A DNA stretch of 64,000 nt from Pseudomonas sp. (GTDB lineage: Bacteria > Pseudomonadota > Gammaproteobacteria > Pseudomonadales > Pseudomonadaceae), in assembly GCF_002796985.1 (NCBI RefSeq), contig NZ_PEKX01000016.1, forward strand, positions 1 through 64,000, written 5' to 3'. Position 1 is the first letter of the stretch. Every line of letters begins with the position of its first letter. Positions 36,481 to 45,214 of this stretch are shown here, in pieces. The translations under genes and the position numbers were made by a program. The notes beneath the pieces were generated by a model that saw only the letters and a program-made list of their open reading frames with translations, made no database searches and was not told the origin of the DNA.

Positions 36481-38886
36481 TTACTCGTGATCCTGCGGTT
36501 TCCAGCGCTTGAGCAGCAGGGCGTTGCTCACCACGCTGACGCTGGAGGCGGCCATCGCCGCGCCGGCGACCATGGGGTTGAGCAGGCCGAAAGCGGCCAG
36601 CGGGATGCCCACCAGGTTATAGATGAAGGCCCAGAACAGGTTCTGGCGGATCTTCGCGTAGGTGCGCCGGGAGATATCCAGCGCCGCCGGCACCAGCCGT
36701 GGGTCGCCGCGCATCAGGGTGATGCCGGCGGCGTGCATGGCCACGTCGGTGCCGCCGCCCATGGCGATGCCCACGTCCGCCGCGGCCAGCGCCGGGGCGT
36801 CGTTGATGCCGTCGCCGACCATCGCCACGACTTTCCCTTGCTGGCGCAGCGCGCCGACCACGGCGGCCTTGTCGCCGGGCAGCACTTCGGCGTGCACGTC
36901 GTCCAGGCCCAGGGCGTCGGCCACGACCTTGGCGCTGCCACGGTTGTCGCCGGTGATCAGGTGGCTGGCGATGCCGCGTTGGCGCAGGGCGTCGATGGTG
37001 GTCTTCGCGCCTTCCTTGAGGCTGTCGCCGAAGGCGAACAAGGCCAGTACGCGGGCCTGCGGTTCACGCTCGATCAGCCAGGACAGGGTGCGGCCCTCGG
37101 CTTCCCATTGCTGGGCCTGACCTGCTAGCGCGCCAGGCAGCAGTTGGGCTTCGTCGAGCATACGGCGGTTGCCCAGGGCCAGCAGGTGGCCGTCGACGCG
37201 ACCCTGAATGCCCCGGCCGGTGAGGGCCTGAGTGGCGTCGGCGGCGGACGGGTTCAGGTTGCGTTCGGCGCAGGCGTCGAGCACGGCGCGGGCCAGCGGG
37301 TGTTCGCTGCCGCGTTGCAGGGCGCCGGCCAGGGCGAGGGCCTCGGCTTCGTCGCCGTTCGCCGCGAGGTTGGTGATGCGCGGCTGGCCGGAGGTGAGGG
37401 TGCCGGTCTTGTCGAAGGCCACGGCGGTGACCGCGTGGGCGACTTCCAGGGCTTCGGCATCCTTGATCAGGATGCCGTGCTTGGCCGCCACGCCAGTGCC
37501 GGCCATGATCGCGGTCGGGGTGGCGAGGCCGAGGGCGCAGGGGCAGGCGATGACCAGCACGGCCACCGCGTTGATCAGCGCGTGCTCCCAGCCGGCGCCG
37601 GCGAGCAGCCAGCCGACCAGGGTGACCAGGGCGATGCCGATCACCACCGGGACGAATACGTTGCTGACCTTGTCCACCAGCTTCTGGATCGGCGCCTTGG
37701 CTGCCTGGGCGTCTTCCACCAGGCGGATGATGCGTGCCAGTACGGTTTCGCCGCCCAGCGCGGTGGTCTTCACGCGCAGTACGCCTTCGCCGTTGATGGC
37801 GCCGCCAGTGACCGGGTCGCCGACATCCTTGGGCACCGGCAGGCTCTCGCCCGTAATCAGGGCTTCGTCGGCATGGCTCTGCCCGGCGAGGACTTCGCCG
37901 TCCACCGGGAAACGCTCGCCGGGGCGCACCAGCACTTCGTCACCCAGGCGCAGTTCGGCGATGGCGACGTCTTCTTCGACACCGTCACGCACGCGGGTGG
38001 CGCGTTCGGGGCGCAGGGCCTCAAGGGCGCGGATGGCCGCAGCGGTCTGGCGCTTGGCGCGGCTTTCCAGGTACTTGCCGAGCAGGATCAGGGTGATGAC
38101 CACGGCGCTGGCTTCGAAGTACAGGTGCGGCATCTGCCCTGGGGCGGCGGCGTACCAGAGGTAGAGGCTCAGGCCATAGCCGGCGCTGGTGCCGAGGGCG
38201 ACCAGCAGGTCCATGTTGCCGCTGCGGGCGCGCACGGCCTTGTAGGACGAGACGTAGAAGCGCGCACCAATGAGGAACTGCACGGGCGTGGCGAGAACGA
38301 ATTGCGCCCAGGCCGGCAGCATCCAGTGCTGGCCGAACCAGTCGCCCACCATTGGCAGCACCAGCGGTAGCGACAGCAGAATGGCGGCGGCCAGCCACCA
38401 GCGCTCGCGCGCCAGGCGGGCCACGGCCGGGTCCACGGCGGGCTGGTCGGGTTCGAGGGGGCGCGCCTTGTAGCCGGCCTTGTCGACGGCGGCGATCAGC
38501 GTGGCGGCGCCCACCGCGCCGAGCAGCTCGACGTGGGCGCGCTCGCTGGCCAGGTTGACGCTGGCCGAGCGCACGCCGGGAACCTTGTTCAAGGCACGTT
38601 CGACGCGGCCGACACAACTGGCGCAGGTCATGCCTTCGATGCTCAGTTCCAGGCTGTGGGCCGGGACCTGGTAGCCGGCCTGTTCGACGGCGGCGACCAG
38701 CGCCGGCAGGGTGTCGCCGCTGGAGGGCGCGGCGAGCTGCACGCGGGCCTGCTCGCTGGCGAGGTTGACGCTGGCGTCCTGCACGCCGGGTACTTTGCGC
38801 AGGGCGCGCTCGACCCGGCCGGCGCAGCTGGCGCAGGTCATCCCGGCAACGGGCAGGTCGAGTTCGATGGGGTTGGCGCTGCTCAT
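36481..38886 (-). CDS. cueA: Cu(I)-exporting P-type ATPase
   Basis: An 801-residue P1B-1 ATPase that pumps Cu(I) out of the cytoplasm. Two HMA domains carry GMTCASC (Cys18/21 and Cys88/91). The membrane metal site is ACPCALGLATP, the phosphorylation site is AFDKTGTLTSG, and HPLARAV and VGDGINDAPALAAAD are ATP-domain motifs. The C-terminal segment has NxxxxPLAAFGLLNPMVAGAAMAASSVSVV, with the Asn and the MxxS of Cu(I) pumps. A CueR-type promoter lies directly upstream. It is also called CopA in other species. Confidence 0.95.
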   Translation of the reverse strand: MSSANPIELDLPVAGMTCASCAGRVERALRKVPGVQDASVNLASEQARVQLAAPSSGDTLPALVAAVEQAGYQVPAHSLELSIEGMTCASCVGRVERALNKVPGVRSASVNLASERAHVELLGAVGAATLIAAVDKAGYKARPLEPDQPAVDPAVARLARERWWLAAAILLSLPLVLPMVGDWFGQHWMLPAWAQFVLATPVQFLIGARFYVSSYKAVRARSGNMDLLVALGTSAGYGLSLYLWYAAAPGQMPHLYFEASAVVITLILLGKYLESRAKRQTAAAIRALEALRPERATRVRDGVEEDVAIAELRLGDEVLVRPGERFPVDGEVLAGQSHADEALITGESLPVPKDVGDPVTGGAINGEGVLRVKTTALGGETVLARIIRLVEDAQAAKAPIQKLVDKVSNVFVPVVIGIALVTLVGWLLAGAGWEHALINAVAVLVIACPCALGLATPTAIMAGTGVAAKHGILIKDAEALEVAHAVTAVAFDKTGTLTSGQPRITNLAANGDEAEALALAGALQRGSEHPLARAVLDACAERNLNPSAADATQALTGRGIQGRVDGHLLALGNRRMLDEAQLLPGALAGQAQQWEAEGRTLSWLIEREPQARVLALFAFGDSLKEGAKTTIDALRQRGIASHLITGDNRGSAKVVADALGLDDVHAEVLPGDKAAVVGALRQQGKVVAMVGDGINDAPALAAADVGIAMGGGTDVAMHAAGITLMRGDPRLVPAALDISRRTYAKIRQNLFWAFIYNLVGIPLAAFGLLNPMVAGAAMAASSVSVVSNALLLKRWKPQDHE

Positions 38887-38910
38887 GGGGCTGTCTCCCT
38901 GAAGTTCCCC

Positions 38911-38946
38911 GACAGCATCAACCTTGACACAAGGGTAAGGTCAACC
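38911..38946 (-). promoter_or_regulatory. CueR-type promoter of cueA
   Basis: On the minus strand TTGACC (-35; plus-strand 38939-38944) is followed by a 19-base spacer holding the dyad ACCTTAC...CAAGGT, then GATGCT as a -10. The over-long spacer with a dyad between the elements is the hallmark of MerR/CueR promoters. Confidence 0.82.
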
Positions 38947-39009
38947 CTCGTGTGCTGTCATCTTGTCGCAGGTCAGAACCGTGGCTGGGAAACCGCTGCC
39001 GGCTTTCTA

Positions 39010-39492
39010 TCAACTGCCGCTGGAGACGGGCATCAGGTACAGCCCGCTCTGGCTGTTGGCGATGCGGTACTTGCGCACCTCGCCGGCGCGCAATTGCACC
39101 GACTGCGCGCGCAGCGGCTCCATGCCGATGCGGCAGAGACCGGAGTTGGCGGTCTGCAGGCGCAAGGAGACTTCGCCAGGCGGCAGGTTCAGGGCAATCT
39201 CGCCTTCGGGCTGCAGGCGCGAGACCTTCTGGTCCTGCACATAGAGGTCGATGTCGCAGGCGGTGCCGGTGTCCACGCGTTCGCGGCTGACGATCAGCAC
39301 GGCGTAGGCCACCGGCTGGGCGTCAGGCACCGGCCAGGAGCCGGGCGTGCTCGGCGGCGGCGTGGCCGGGGAGGTGGGCGCGGGCGGCGCCGAGGGCTCC
39401 TCGGGCATGCCATCGGCCCAGGCACTCAAAGGCAGGCCGGCGAAGGGCAGGGCGACGGCGAAGCCGGCGGCGATTAAAAGGGAACGGCGCAT
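39010..39492 (-). CDS. secreted proline-rich protein of unknown function
   Basis: A 160-residue exported protein. The signal peptide is MRRSLLIAAGFAVALPFAGLPLSAWA, with cleavage after AWA. A 30-residue Pro/Ser/Thr-rich linker (EEPSAPPAPTSPATPPPSTP) precedes a beta-rich domain with VAYAVLIVSRERVDTG, CDIDLYVQDQKV and LPPGEVSLRLQTA. Two Cys (about 78 and 118) may form a disulfide. I do not recognise the family; the domain resembles small carboxypeptidase-regulatory or DUF2846-like folds. It lies between the two CueR promoters but on the opposite strand from copZ, so a copper link is only positional. Confidence 0.7.
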   Translation of the reverse strand: MRRSLLIAAGFAVALPFAGLPLSAWADGMPEEPSAPPAPTSPATPPPSTPGSWPVPDAQPVAYAVLIVSRERVDTGTACDIDLYVQDQKVSRLQPEGEIALNLPPGEVSLRLQTANSGLCRIGMEPLRAQSVQLRAGEVRKYRIANSQSGLYLMPVSSGS

Positions 39493-39578
39493 GGCGTTCT
39501 CCGACGAGTCAGCTATTTCCGCAGCTTGGCTGAGAGGCTGACGTAGGACAAGTGCAAGGCGAGTGCAACGCGAGAGGC

Positions 39579-39603
39579 TTGACCTTGCCACGGTGGCAAG
39601 GTC
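39579..39603 (+). promoter_or_regulatory. CueR-type operator/promoter of copZ
   Basis: Ten-base arms GACCTTGCCA and TGGCAAGGTC (39581-39590 and 39594-39603) are perfect complements around CGG. TTGACC at 39579-39584 serves as the -35. The copZ start is about 42 bases downstream of the dyad. The -10 (around GAGACT) is weak, as expected for an activator-dependent promoter. Confidence 0.85.
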
Positions 39604-39644
39604 GAGACTGCATCCAACGCTTCAATCCATCAGAGGAGAGATCC

Positions 39645-39842
39645 ATGCACACCTTCAATGTCAAAGGCATGAGCTGCGGCCACTGCGTGCGGGCCATCAC
39701 CCAGGCGGTACAGGCGCTGGACGCGGCGGCGGACGTGCAGGTCGACCTGGGCGCCGGTGAAGTCCGCGTCGCCAGCCGGCTGGAGGAGCCCGCGATCCTC
39801 GCGGCGATTCGCGAGGAGGGCTACGAGGCCGAGGCGGCCTGA
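39645..39842 (+). CDS. copZ: copper chaperone CopZ (HMA domain)
   Basis: A 65-residue single HMA-domain protein. MHTFNVKGMSCGHC gives the Cu(I)-binding Cys11-x2-Cys14, and IREEGYEAEAA is the usual end. It would carry Cu(I) to CueA. ATG 39645 has AGAGGAGAG just upstream. It is divergent from the proline-rich protein gene and is preceded by a CueR dyad, so it joins cueA in one regulon. Confidence 0.93.
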   Translation: MHTFNVKGMSCGHCVRAITQAVQALDAAADVQVDLGAGEVRVASRLEEPAILAAIREEGYEAEAA

Positions 39843-39878
39843 GGTTTCATCCCTTCCGGGCCGGCGTCCTGCCGGCCC

Positions 39879-40511
39879 TTACGCCTGTGCTGCGTGCCAG
39901 TCGCGTACCAGGCCACGGAACACTGCATCGAACAGCCCGCGGGTTTCCTGCAACGGGTCGAACAGGCATGGGTCGCGAAGCCAGTCGCTGAGCAGGCCGA
40001 AAATCATCGCATGCACTGCGCGCGAGGCCACCTTGGGTGTAACGCCGGGCATCAGCCGTGTGCGGCAATCCTCGCGGCTGAACAGTTGCTCGCAGAGTTC
40101 GATGAATTGACGGATGAAATGGTTGTGGCGCTCCTCGGCGTCGCGCAGTTCATCGGTGAACTCGCACCGCTGCAGGAGGATGGTGAGGATGCGCCGGCGC
40201 TGCTCGTCGCGGGCGAGGTTCTCGACCACTTCCACGCTGAGCTGGAACAGCGATTCGATCGGGTCATGGCCGTCACAGCCGGAGAGCCGCTGTGCCAGTT
40301 GCTCGGGTGGCAGGCGAACCTGGTTGAGCATGTCGTTGAACAGGTGCGCCTTGTTCTGGAAGTGCCAGTACACCGCTCCGCGGGTGACGCCGGCGGCCCG
40401 AGCGATCTCTTCCAGGCTGGTATTCGAGACGCCTTTCGCAAAGAAAAGGCCTTCAGCCGAGTCAAGAATGGTCTGACGAGTTCGTTCCGAATCTTCTTTA
40501 GTTCTTCGCAT
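39879..40511 (-). CDS. TetR-family repressor of an RND efflux operon
   Basis: A 209-residue TetR/AcrR regulator. The helix-turn-helix is at about residues 10-57 (TSLEEIARAAGVTRGAVYWHFQNK). The C-terminal part matches the TetR_C_2/AcrR-type ligand domain, with RRILTILLQRCEFTDELRDAEERH. It is divergent from the MFP-RND genes, the standard repressor-pump arrangement (AcrR, TtgR, MexL, MexZ). ATG 40511 fits homologues (MRRTKEDSERTRQ). Confidence 0.9.
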   Translation of the reverse strand: MRRTKEDSERTRQTILDSAEGLFFAKGVSNTSLEEIARAAGVTRGAVYWHFQNKAHLFNDMLNQVRLPPEQLAQRLSGCDGHDPIESLFQLSVEVVENLARDEQRRRILTILLQRCEFTDELRDAEERHNHFIRQFIELCEQLFSREDCRTRLMPGVTPKVASRAVHAMIFGLLSDWLRDPCLFDPLQETRGLFDAVFRGLVRDWHAAQA

Positions 40512-40583
40512 GACGCTTAGTGGTATACAGGCTAGGATCACTGGGTGACAGGCAGTTTACTGATTTTATTGCACTAACAGTGC

Positions 40584-40607
40584 TTTACAGACACTTGTGT
40601 AGGTAAA
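40584..40607. promoter_or_regulatory. candidate TetR operator
   Basis: TTTACAGACACT-TGTGTAGGTAAA is a 24-base inverted repeat (9 of 12 positions paired) centred between the divergent tetR and MFP genes. Size and position match AcrR/TtgR-type operators. Confidence 0.6.
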
Positions 40608-40666
40608 CGTCACCCAGTCGCCGTCCCTCGGGGTTCCGCCGTCAGTCATTTCCATGGAGAGGTTAC

Positions 40667-41851
40667 ATGCCGTTTGCCCGCCGTTTGCCCGTCGCGCTTG
40701 CTGTCGTTGGGTTGCCCGTCTTGTTCGCTACCTGGGCCCAGGCAGAGGACAAGCCCGCTTCGGCAGCGCCACCTCCCCCGGCAGTGACCATCGAAATCGC
40801 CAAGAGCGCCCCGGTTCCGCTGACTTTCGAGTATGCCGCGCGGACCGCCGGCTACCGCGAAGTGGAAGTTCGTGCGCAGGTCAGCGGCATCCTGCAGCGA
40901 CGTACTTACGAGGAAGGCCGGCCGGTGAAGGAAGGCCAGGTGCTGTTCCGCATCGACCCGCGCCCCTACCAGGCTGCGTTGGGGCAGGCCAAGGGATCGC
41001 TGGCGCAGACCCAGGCGCGCTACCGGCAGACCGAACGTGACCTGCGGCGTATCCGCGAGTTGCAAAACAAGGGCTTTGCCAGCGAAAGCGAGCTGGACCG
41101 CTACACCTCCGATTTCGAACAGGCCAAGGCCGACGTCGAGGCCGCCCGCGCCAACGTGCAGGCCAAGCAGATCGACCTCAATTACACCACGGTGACGGCG
41201 CCGATCTCCGGCATGGCGAGCAAGGAAGTGCGCTCCGAAGGTAGCCTGGTGGTGGCCAGCGACCCGAACTCCAGCCTGCTGACCAAGCTCACCCAGCTCG
41301 ACCCGGTGTACGTCAACTTCGCCTATCCGGACACCCAGGCGACGCAGATGAACGACGGTGTGAAGAGCGGCCGCTACATCCTGCCCAAGGACGGCAAGCT
41401 GACCGCCGAGCTGCGTTTTGGCGACGGCAGCAAGTACCCCATCGAAGGCGTCGTCGACTTCACCGACAGCTTCGTCAACACCGGCACCGGCACGGTCAAC
41501 GCCCGCGCCGTGGTGCCCAACCCGCACAACCTGCTGATCCCCGGCCAGTTCGTGCGCATCCTGATCACCGGCATCACCCAGAGCGCCGCTGTGACCCTTC
41601 CCGAGCGCGCGCTGGCCCAGGGGCCGCGCGGTACCTTCGTCTACGTGGTGGACAAGGACAGCTTCGCCCGCGTGCGCCAGGTGACCACCTCCAAGACCGT
41701 GGACGGGCGCTGGATCATTGATGCCGGCGTGGACGATGGTGACCATGTGATCGTCGACGGCATCCTCAAGGTCCGTCCGGACCAGCCAGTGAAAGCCAGC
41801 GAGTCGCCCGCGGGCAGCTCGCAACCCGCCCAGGCCCAGGCTCAGTCCTAA
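40667..41851 (+). CDS. RND efflux periplasmic adaptor (MFP)
   Basis: A 394-residue membrane-fusion protein. A signal peptide ends at TWAQA (about residue 25). Lipoyl halves (VRAQVSGILQRRTYEEGRPV and NYTTVTAPISGMA) flank a helical hairpin (about 90-160), followed by beta-barrel and membrane-proximal domains. Unlike AcrA, MexA and most relatives, no lipobox cysteine follows the signal, so the protein appears to be soluble or held by its partner. The ATG is 12 bp upstream-linked to the RND gene. It bridges the inner-membrane pump and an outer-membrane channel encoded elsewhere. Confidence 0.92.
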   Translation: MPFARRLPVALAVVGLPVLFATWAQAEDKPASAAPPPPAVTIEIAKSAPVPLTFEYAARTAGYREVEVRAQVSGILQRRTYEEGRPVKEGQVLFRIDPRPYQAALGQAKGSLAQTQARYRQTERDLRRIRELQNKGFASESELDRYTSDFEQAKADVEAARANVQAKQIDLNYTTVTAPISGMASKEVRSEGSLVVASDPNSSLLTKLTQLDPVYVNFAYPDTQATQMNDGVKSGRYILPKDGKLTAELRFGDGSKYPIEGVVDFTDSFVNTGTGTVNARAVVPNPHNLLIPGQFVRILITGITQSAAVTLPERALAQGPRGTFVYVVDKDSFARVRQVTTSKTVDGRWIIDAGVDDGDHVIVDGILKVRPDQPVKASESPAGSSQPAQAQAQS

Positions 41852-41863
41852 GGAGCGCCCATC

Positions 41864-44800
41864 GTGATTTCGCGCTTCTTCATCGAACGTCCCGTGTTCG
41901 CGATGGTGATTTCCATCGTGATCCTGCTCGCCGGCCTCGTGTCCATGCGTGCGCTACCCATCGCCCAGTACCCGGAAATCGTGCCACCGGAAGTCTCGGT
42001 GTCGGCGTCCTATCCGGGTGCCAGCTCCCAGGTCATCGCCGAAACCGTGGCCGCTCCGCTGGAGCAGGAAATCAACGGCGTGGAGGGCATGATCTACCAG
42101 CTGTCCAACTCCGACGCCAGCGGCGCCATGAGCCTGACCGTGTACTTCGAGGTAGGCACCGACCCCGACCAGGCGACCATCGACGTCAACAACAAGGTGC
42201 AGGCGGCGCTCGCCAAGCTGCCCGAGGAAGTACGCCGGCAGGGCGTGAAGGTGGAGAAGAAATCCTCCGACATCCTGCAGGTGGTGACCCTGTTCTCGCC
42301 GGACAACTCCCGCGACCCGATCTTCATCAGCAACTACGCGCTGATCAACGTGATCGACGACCTCAAGCGGATCCCCGGTGTAGGCGACGTCAGCCAGTTC
42401 GGCTCCAAGGACTACTCCATGCGCATCTGGCTGCGGCCGGACAAGCTGGCGCAGTACAACATGACGCCCACCGACGTGGTCAACGCGATCCGTGAGCAGA
42501 ACTCGCAGTTCGCCGCCGGCAGCTTCGGCCAGCAGCCGATGAAGGAGCCGCAGGATTTCACCTACATGGCCACGGCGCAGGGCCGCTTCACCGATCCCAA
42601 GGAGTTCGAGAACGTCATCCTGCGCAGCGACTCCACCGGCGCCAGCCTGTTGCTCAAGGACGTCGCGCGGGTCGAGTTGGGGGCGCAGGACTATTCCTTG
42701 GTCACCTCGCTCAACGGCCAGCAGAACGCCGCCTTTGGCATCTACCTGCAGCCGGGCGCGAACGCGCTGGACACCGCCCAGGCCGTGCGTGACCACATGG
42801 AGGCCATGGCCAAGCGCTTCCCGCAGGGCATCACCTACAAGATCCCGTACGACACCACGACCTTCGTGAAGGTCTCCATCGAAGAAGTGATCCACACCTT
42901 CGTCGAGGCGCTGATCCTGGTGATGGTGGTGGTCTTCATCTTCCTGCAGAACATCCGCGCCACGCTGATCCCGGTGCTGGCAATCCCGGTGTCGCTGGTC
43001 GGCACCTTCGCCGGCATGTACCTGATGGGCTTCTCCATCAACCTGCTGTCGCTGTTCGGCATGGTGCTGGCCATCGGCATCGTGGTGGACGACGCCATCG
43101 TGGTGCTGGAGAACGTCGAGCGGGTGATGCGAACCGAGAAACTCGGCCCGAAGGAAGCCGCGATCAAGGCCATGGAGGAGGTGACCGGGCCGATCATCGC
43201 CATCGTGCTGGTGCTCTGTGCGGTGTTCATCCCGGTCGGCTTCCTCGGTGGCCTGGCCGGCCAGATGTACAAGCAGTTCGCGATCACCATTGCGGTGTCG
43301 GTGGTGATTTCCGGCATCGTCGCGCTGACCCTCTCGCCAGCGCTCTGCGCGCTGATCCTCAAGCCCGGACACAAGGAGCCGGCGGCGCCGTTCCGCTGGT
43401 TCAACAACGCCTTCGAGCGCATCACCAATGGTTACGGCGCGGGTGTGCAGTTCTTCCTCAAGCGGGCGGCCCTGGGCCTGGTGCTGTTCGGCGGGATGAT
43501 CGGCCTGTTGATCATCCTGTTCGGCCGGGTGCCCGGCTCGCTGGTGCCTGACGAGGACCAGGGCTATGTACTCAACGCCTATGTCCTGCCGCCGGCGGCC
43601 TCGCTGAGCCGCACCGAGAAGCTGACCGGCGATGTGACCCAGGAGCTGATGAAGCATCCGGCGGTCGCCGACGTGGTGACCTTCGCCGGCTTCGACATCC
43701 TCACCTACGGCACCCGCAGTAACTCCGGGGTGTCCTTCGTCACGCTCAAGGACTGGAAGGAACGCACCACGCCCGAGCTGGATGCGCGCAACCTGACCCA
43801 TGAGTTCATGAAGATGGGCGGCGCCCAGAAAGACGGCGTGGTGATGTCCTTCAACCCGCCGCCGATCACCGGCATGAGTACCACCGGCGGCTTCGAGGCC
43901 TACATCCAGGACCGCAGTGGCGGCACCTCCGCGCAGCTCGAAGAGGTGACCATGAAGTTCCTCGCCGCCGCGGGCAAGCGCCCGGAACTGGCGGGGCTCA
44001 ACACCACCTTCAACGCCAACGTGCCGCAGTACTACGTCGACCTGGACCGCACCAAGGCACGCTCGCTGGGGGTGGCCATCGATGATGTATTCACCGCCAT
44101 GCAATCCACTTTCGGCAGCTACTACGTCAACGACTTCACCCTCTACGGGCGGACCTGGCAGGTCTCCCTGGAGTCGGAGCCGGAGTTCCGCCGCAAGCCG
44201 GACGACCTGAGCCAGGTCTTCGTGCGCTCGTCCACCGGCGATCTGGTGCCGCTGACCACGCTGGTGTCGGTCAAGCGCATCCTCGGCCCGGACTCCTACG
44301 CGCGCTTCAACGTCTTCCCGGCAGCCAAGCTGCTCGGTGGCCCGGCGCCGGGCTACAGCTCCGGCCAGGCATTGGCGGCGATGCAGGAAGTGGCTGACCA
44401 GGTACTGGGCGAGGACTACTCGCTGGCGTGGATCGGCTCGGCCTACCAGGAACTGGCGACCCAGGGCTCGGGCAGCACCGCGTTCATCTTCGGCCTGATC
44501 CTGGTGTTCCTCATCCTCGCGGCCCAGTACGAGCGCTGGACCTTGCCGCTGGCGGTGGTCACCGCAGTGCCCTTCGCGGTGTTCGGCGCGATCTTGGCGA
44601 TCTGGCTGCGCGGGCTGGATAACGACGTGTACTTCCAGGTCGGCCTGGTGACCCTGATCGGTCTGGCGGCGAAGAACGCCATCCTGATCATCGAGTTCGC
44701 CGTGCTGTGCCGCGAAGAACAGGGCATGGGCCCGGTGGAAGCAGCGCTGGAAGCCGCCAAGCTGCGCTTCCGTCCGATCGTGATGACCTCGCTGGCCTTC

Positions 44801-45016
44801 ATCCTGGGTTGCGTGCCGTTGGCCATCAGTACCGGCGCTGGCTCCGCGAGCCGTCACTCGATCGGTACCGGGGTGATCGGCGGAATGCTCGCCGCGACCC
44901 TGCTGGCGACCTTCCTCATTCCGATGTTCTACATGCTGGTGGAGTCGGCGGCCGACAAGGTCAGCGGGCGCAAAGCCAAGGCCAAGCCCGAGGCAGAGCA
45001 CGCGCACGAGTCCTGA
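41864..45016 (+). CDS. RND multidrug efflux transporter (HAE-1, AcrB-like)
   Basis: A 1050-residue proton-driven pump with 12 membrane segments and two large periplasmic loops, the normal HAE-1 length. The relay aspartates are in GIVVDDAIVVLENVERV (TM4) and the relay lysine in IGLAAKNAILIIEFA (TM10). The start MISRFFIERPVFAMVISI is typical. The sequence is not MexB, MexD, MexF or MexY as I remember them; I cannot name it further. It lies 12 bp behind the adaptor gene. No outer-membrane factor gene follows, so an OprM-like partner is likely. Confidence 0.93.
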   Translation: MISRFFIERPVFAMVISIVILLAGLVSMRALPIAQYPEIVPPEVSVSASYPGASSQVIAETVAAPLEQEINGVEGMIYQLSNSDASGAMSLTVYFEVGTDPDQATIDVNNKVQAALAKLPEEVRRQGVKVEKKSSDILQVVTLFSPDNSRDPIFISNYALINVIDDLKRIPGVGDVSQFGSKDYSMRIWLRPDKLAQYNMTPTDVVNAIREQNSQFAAGSFGQQPMKEPQDFTYMATAQGRFTDPKEFENVILRSDSTGASLLLKDVARVELGAQDYSLVTSLNGQQNAAFGIYLQPGANALDTAQAVRDHMEAMAKRFPQGITYKIPYDTTTFVKVSIEEVIHTFVEALILVMVVVFIFLQNIRATLIPVLAIPVSLVGTFAGMYLMGFSINLLSLFGMVLAIGIVVDDAIVVLENVERVMRTEKLGPKEAAIKAMEEVTGPIIAIVLVLCAVFIPVGFLGGLAGQMYKQFAITIAVSVVISGIVALTLSPALCALILKPGHKEPAAPFRWFNNAFERITNGYGAGVQFFLKRAALGLVLFGGMIGLLIILFGRVPGSLVPDEDQGYVLNAYVLPPAASLSRTEKLTGDVTQELMKHPAVADVVTFAGFDILTYGTRSNSGVSFVTLKDWKERTTPELDARNLTHEFMKMGGAQKDGVVMSFNPPPITGMSTTGGFEAYIQDRSGGTSAQLEEVTMKFLAAAGKRPELAGLNTTFNANVPQYYVDLDRTKARSLGVAIDDVFTAMQSTFGSYYVNDFTLYGRTWQVSLESEPEFRRKPDDLSQVFVRSSTGDLVPLTTLVSVKRILGPDSYARFNVFPAAKLLGGPAPGYSSGQALAAMQEVADQVLGEDYSLAWIGSAYQELATQGSGSTAFIFGLILVFLILAAQYERWTLPLAVVTAVPFAVFGAILAIWLRGLDNDVYFQVGLVTLIGLAAKNAILIIEFAVLCREEQGMGPVEAALEAAKLRFRPIVMTSLAFILGCVPLAISTGAGSASRHSIGTGVIGGMLAATLLATFLIPMFYMLVESAADKVSGRKAKAKPEAEHAHES

Positions 45017-45025
45017 GGTCAAAGC

Positions 45026-45050
45026 GGGTCCGGTCGGCGCGGCCGGACCC
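45026..45050 (+). terminator. hairpin after the RND gene
   Basis: GGGTCCGG / CCGGACCC closes a nine-base loop ten bases after the pump stop. No T-run follows, so it may need Rho or act as a 3' stabiliser. Confidence 0.5.
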
Positions 45051-45214
45051 ACTTCTCCCATTGTTTCGGGAGTTGCTTAGGGAGCTTGCTAATTTCCCGG
45101 CGCTCGCCACAATGCATGGCTTCGCCGCGCCTTCTTGCGCGCCAACCCGTTATCCACGCCAGCCTGCCCGCGGTCTCAACCGCCCTTTTGCGGGCGCGTG
45201 TGACCAGGTGATCC

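Noticed and set aside
41954..45061. A 1035-codon minus-strand frame opposite the RND pump gene
   Set aside because: Antisense shadow of a highly conserved transporter; His/Gln/Asp-rich, no recognisable fold, no promoter.
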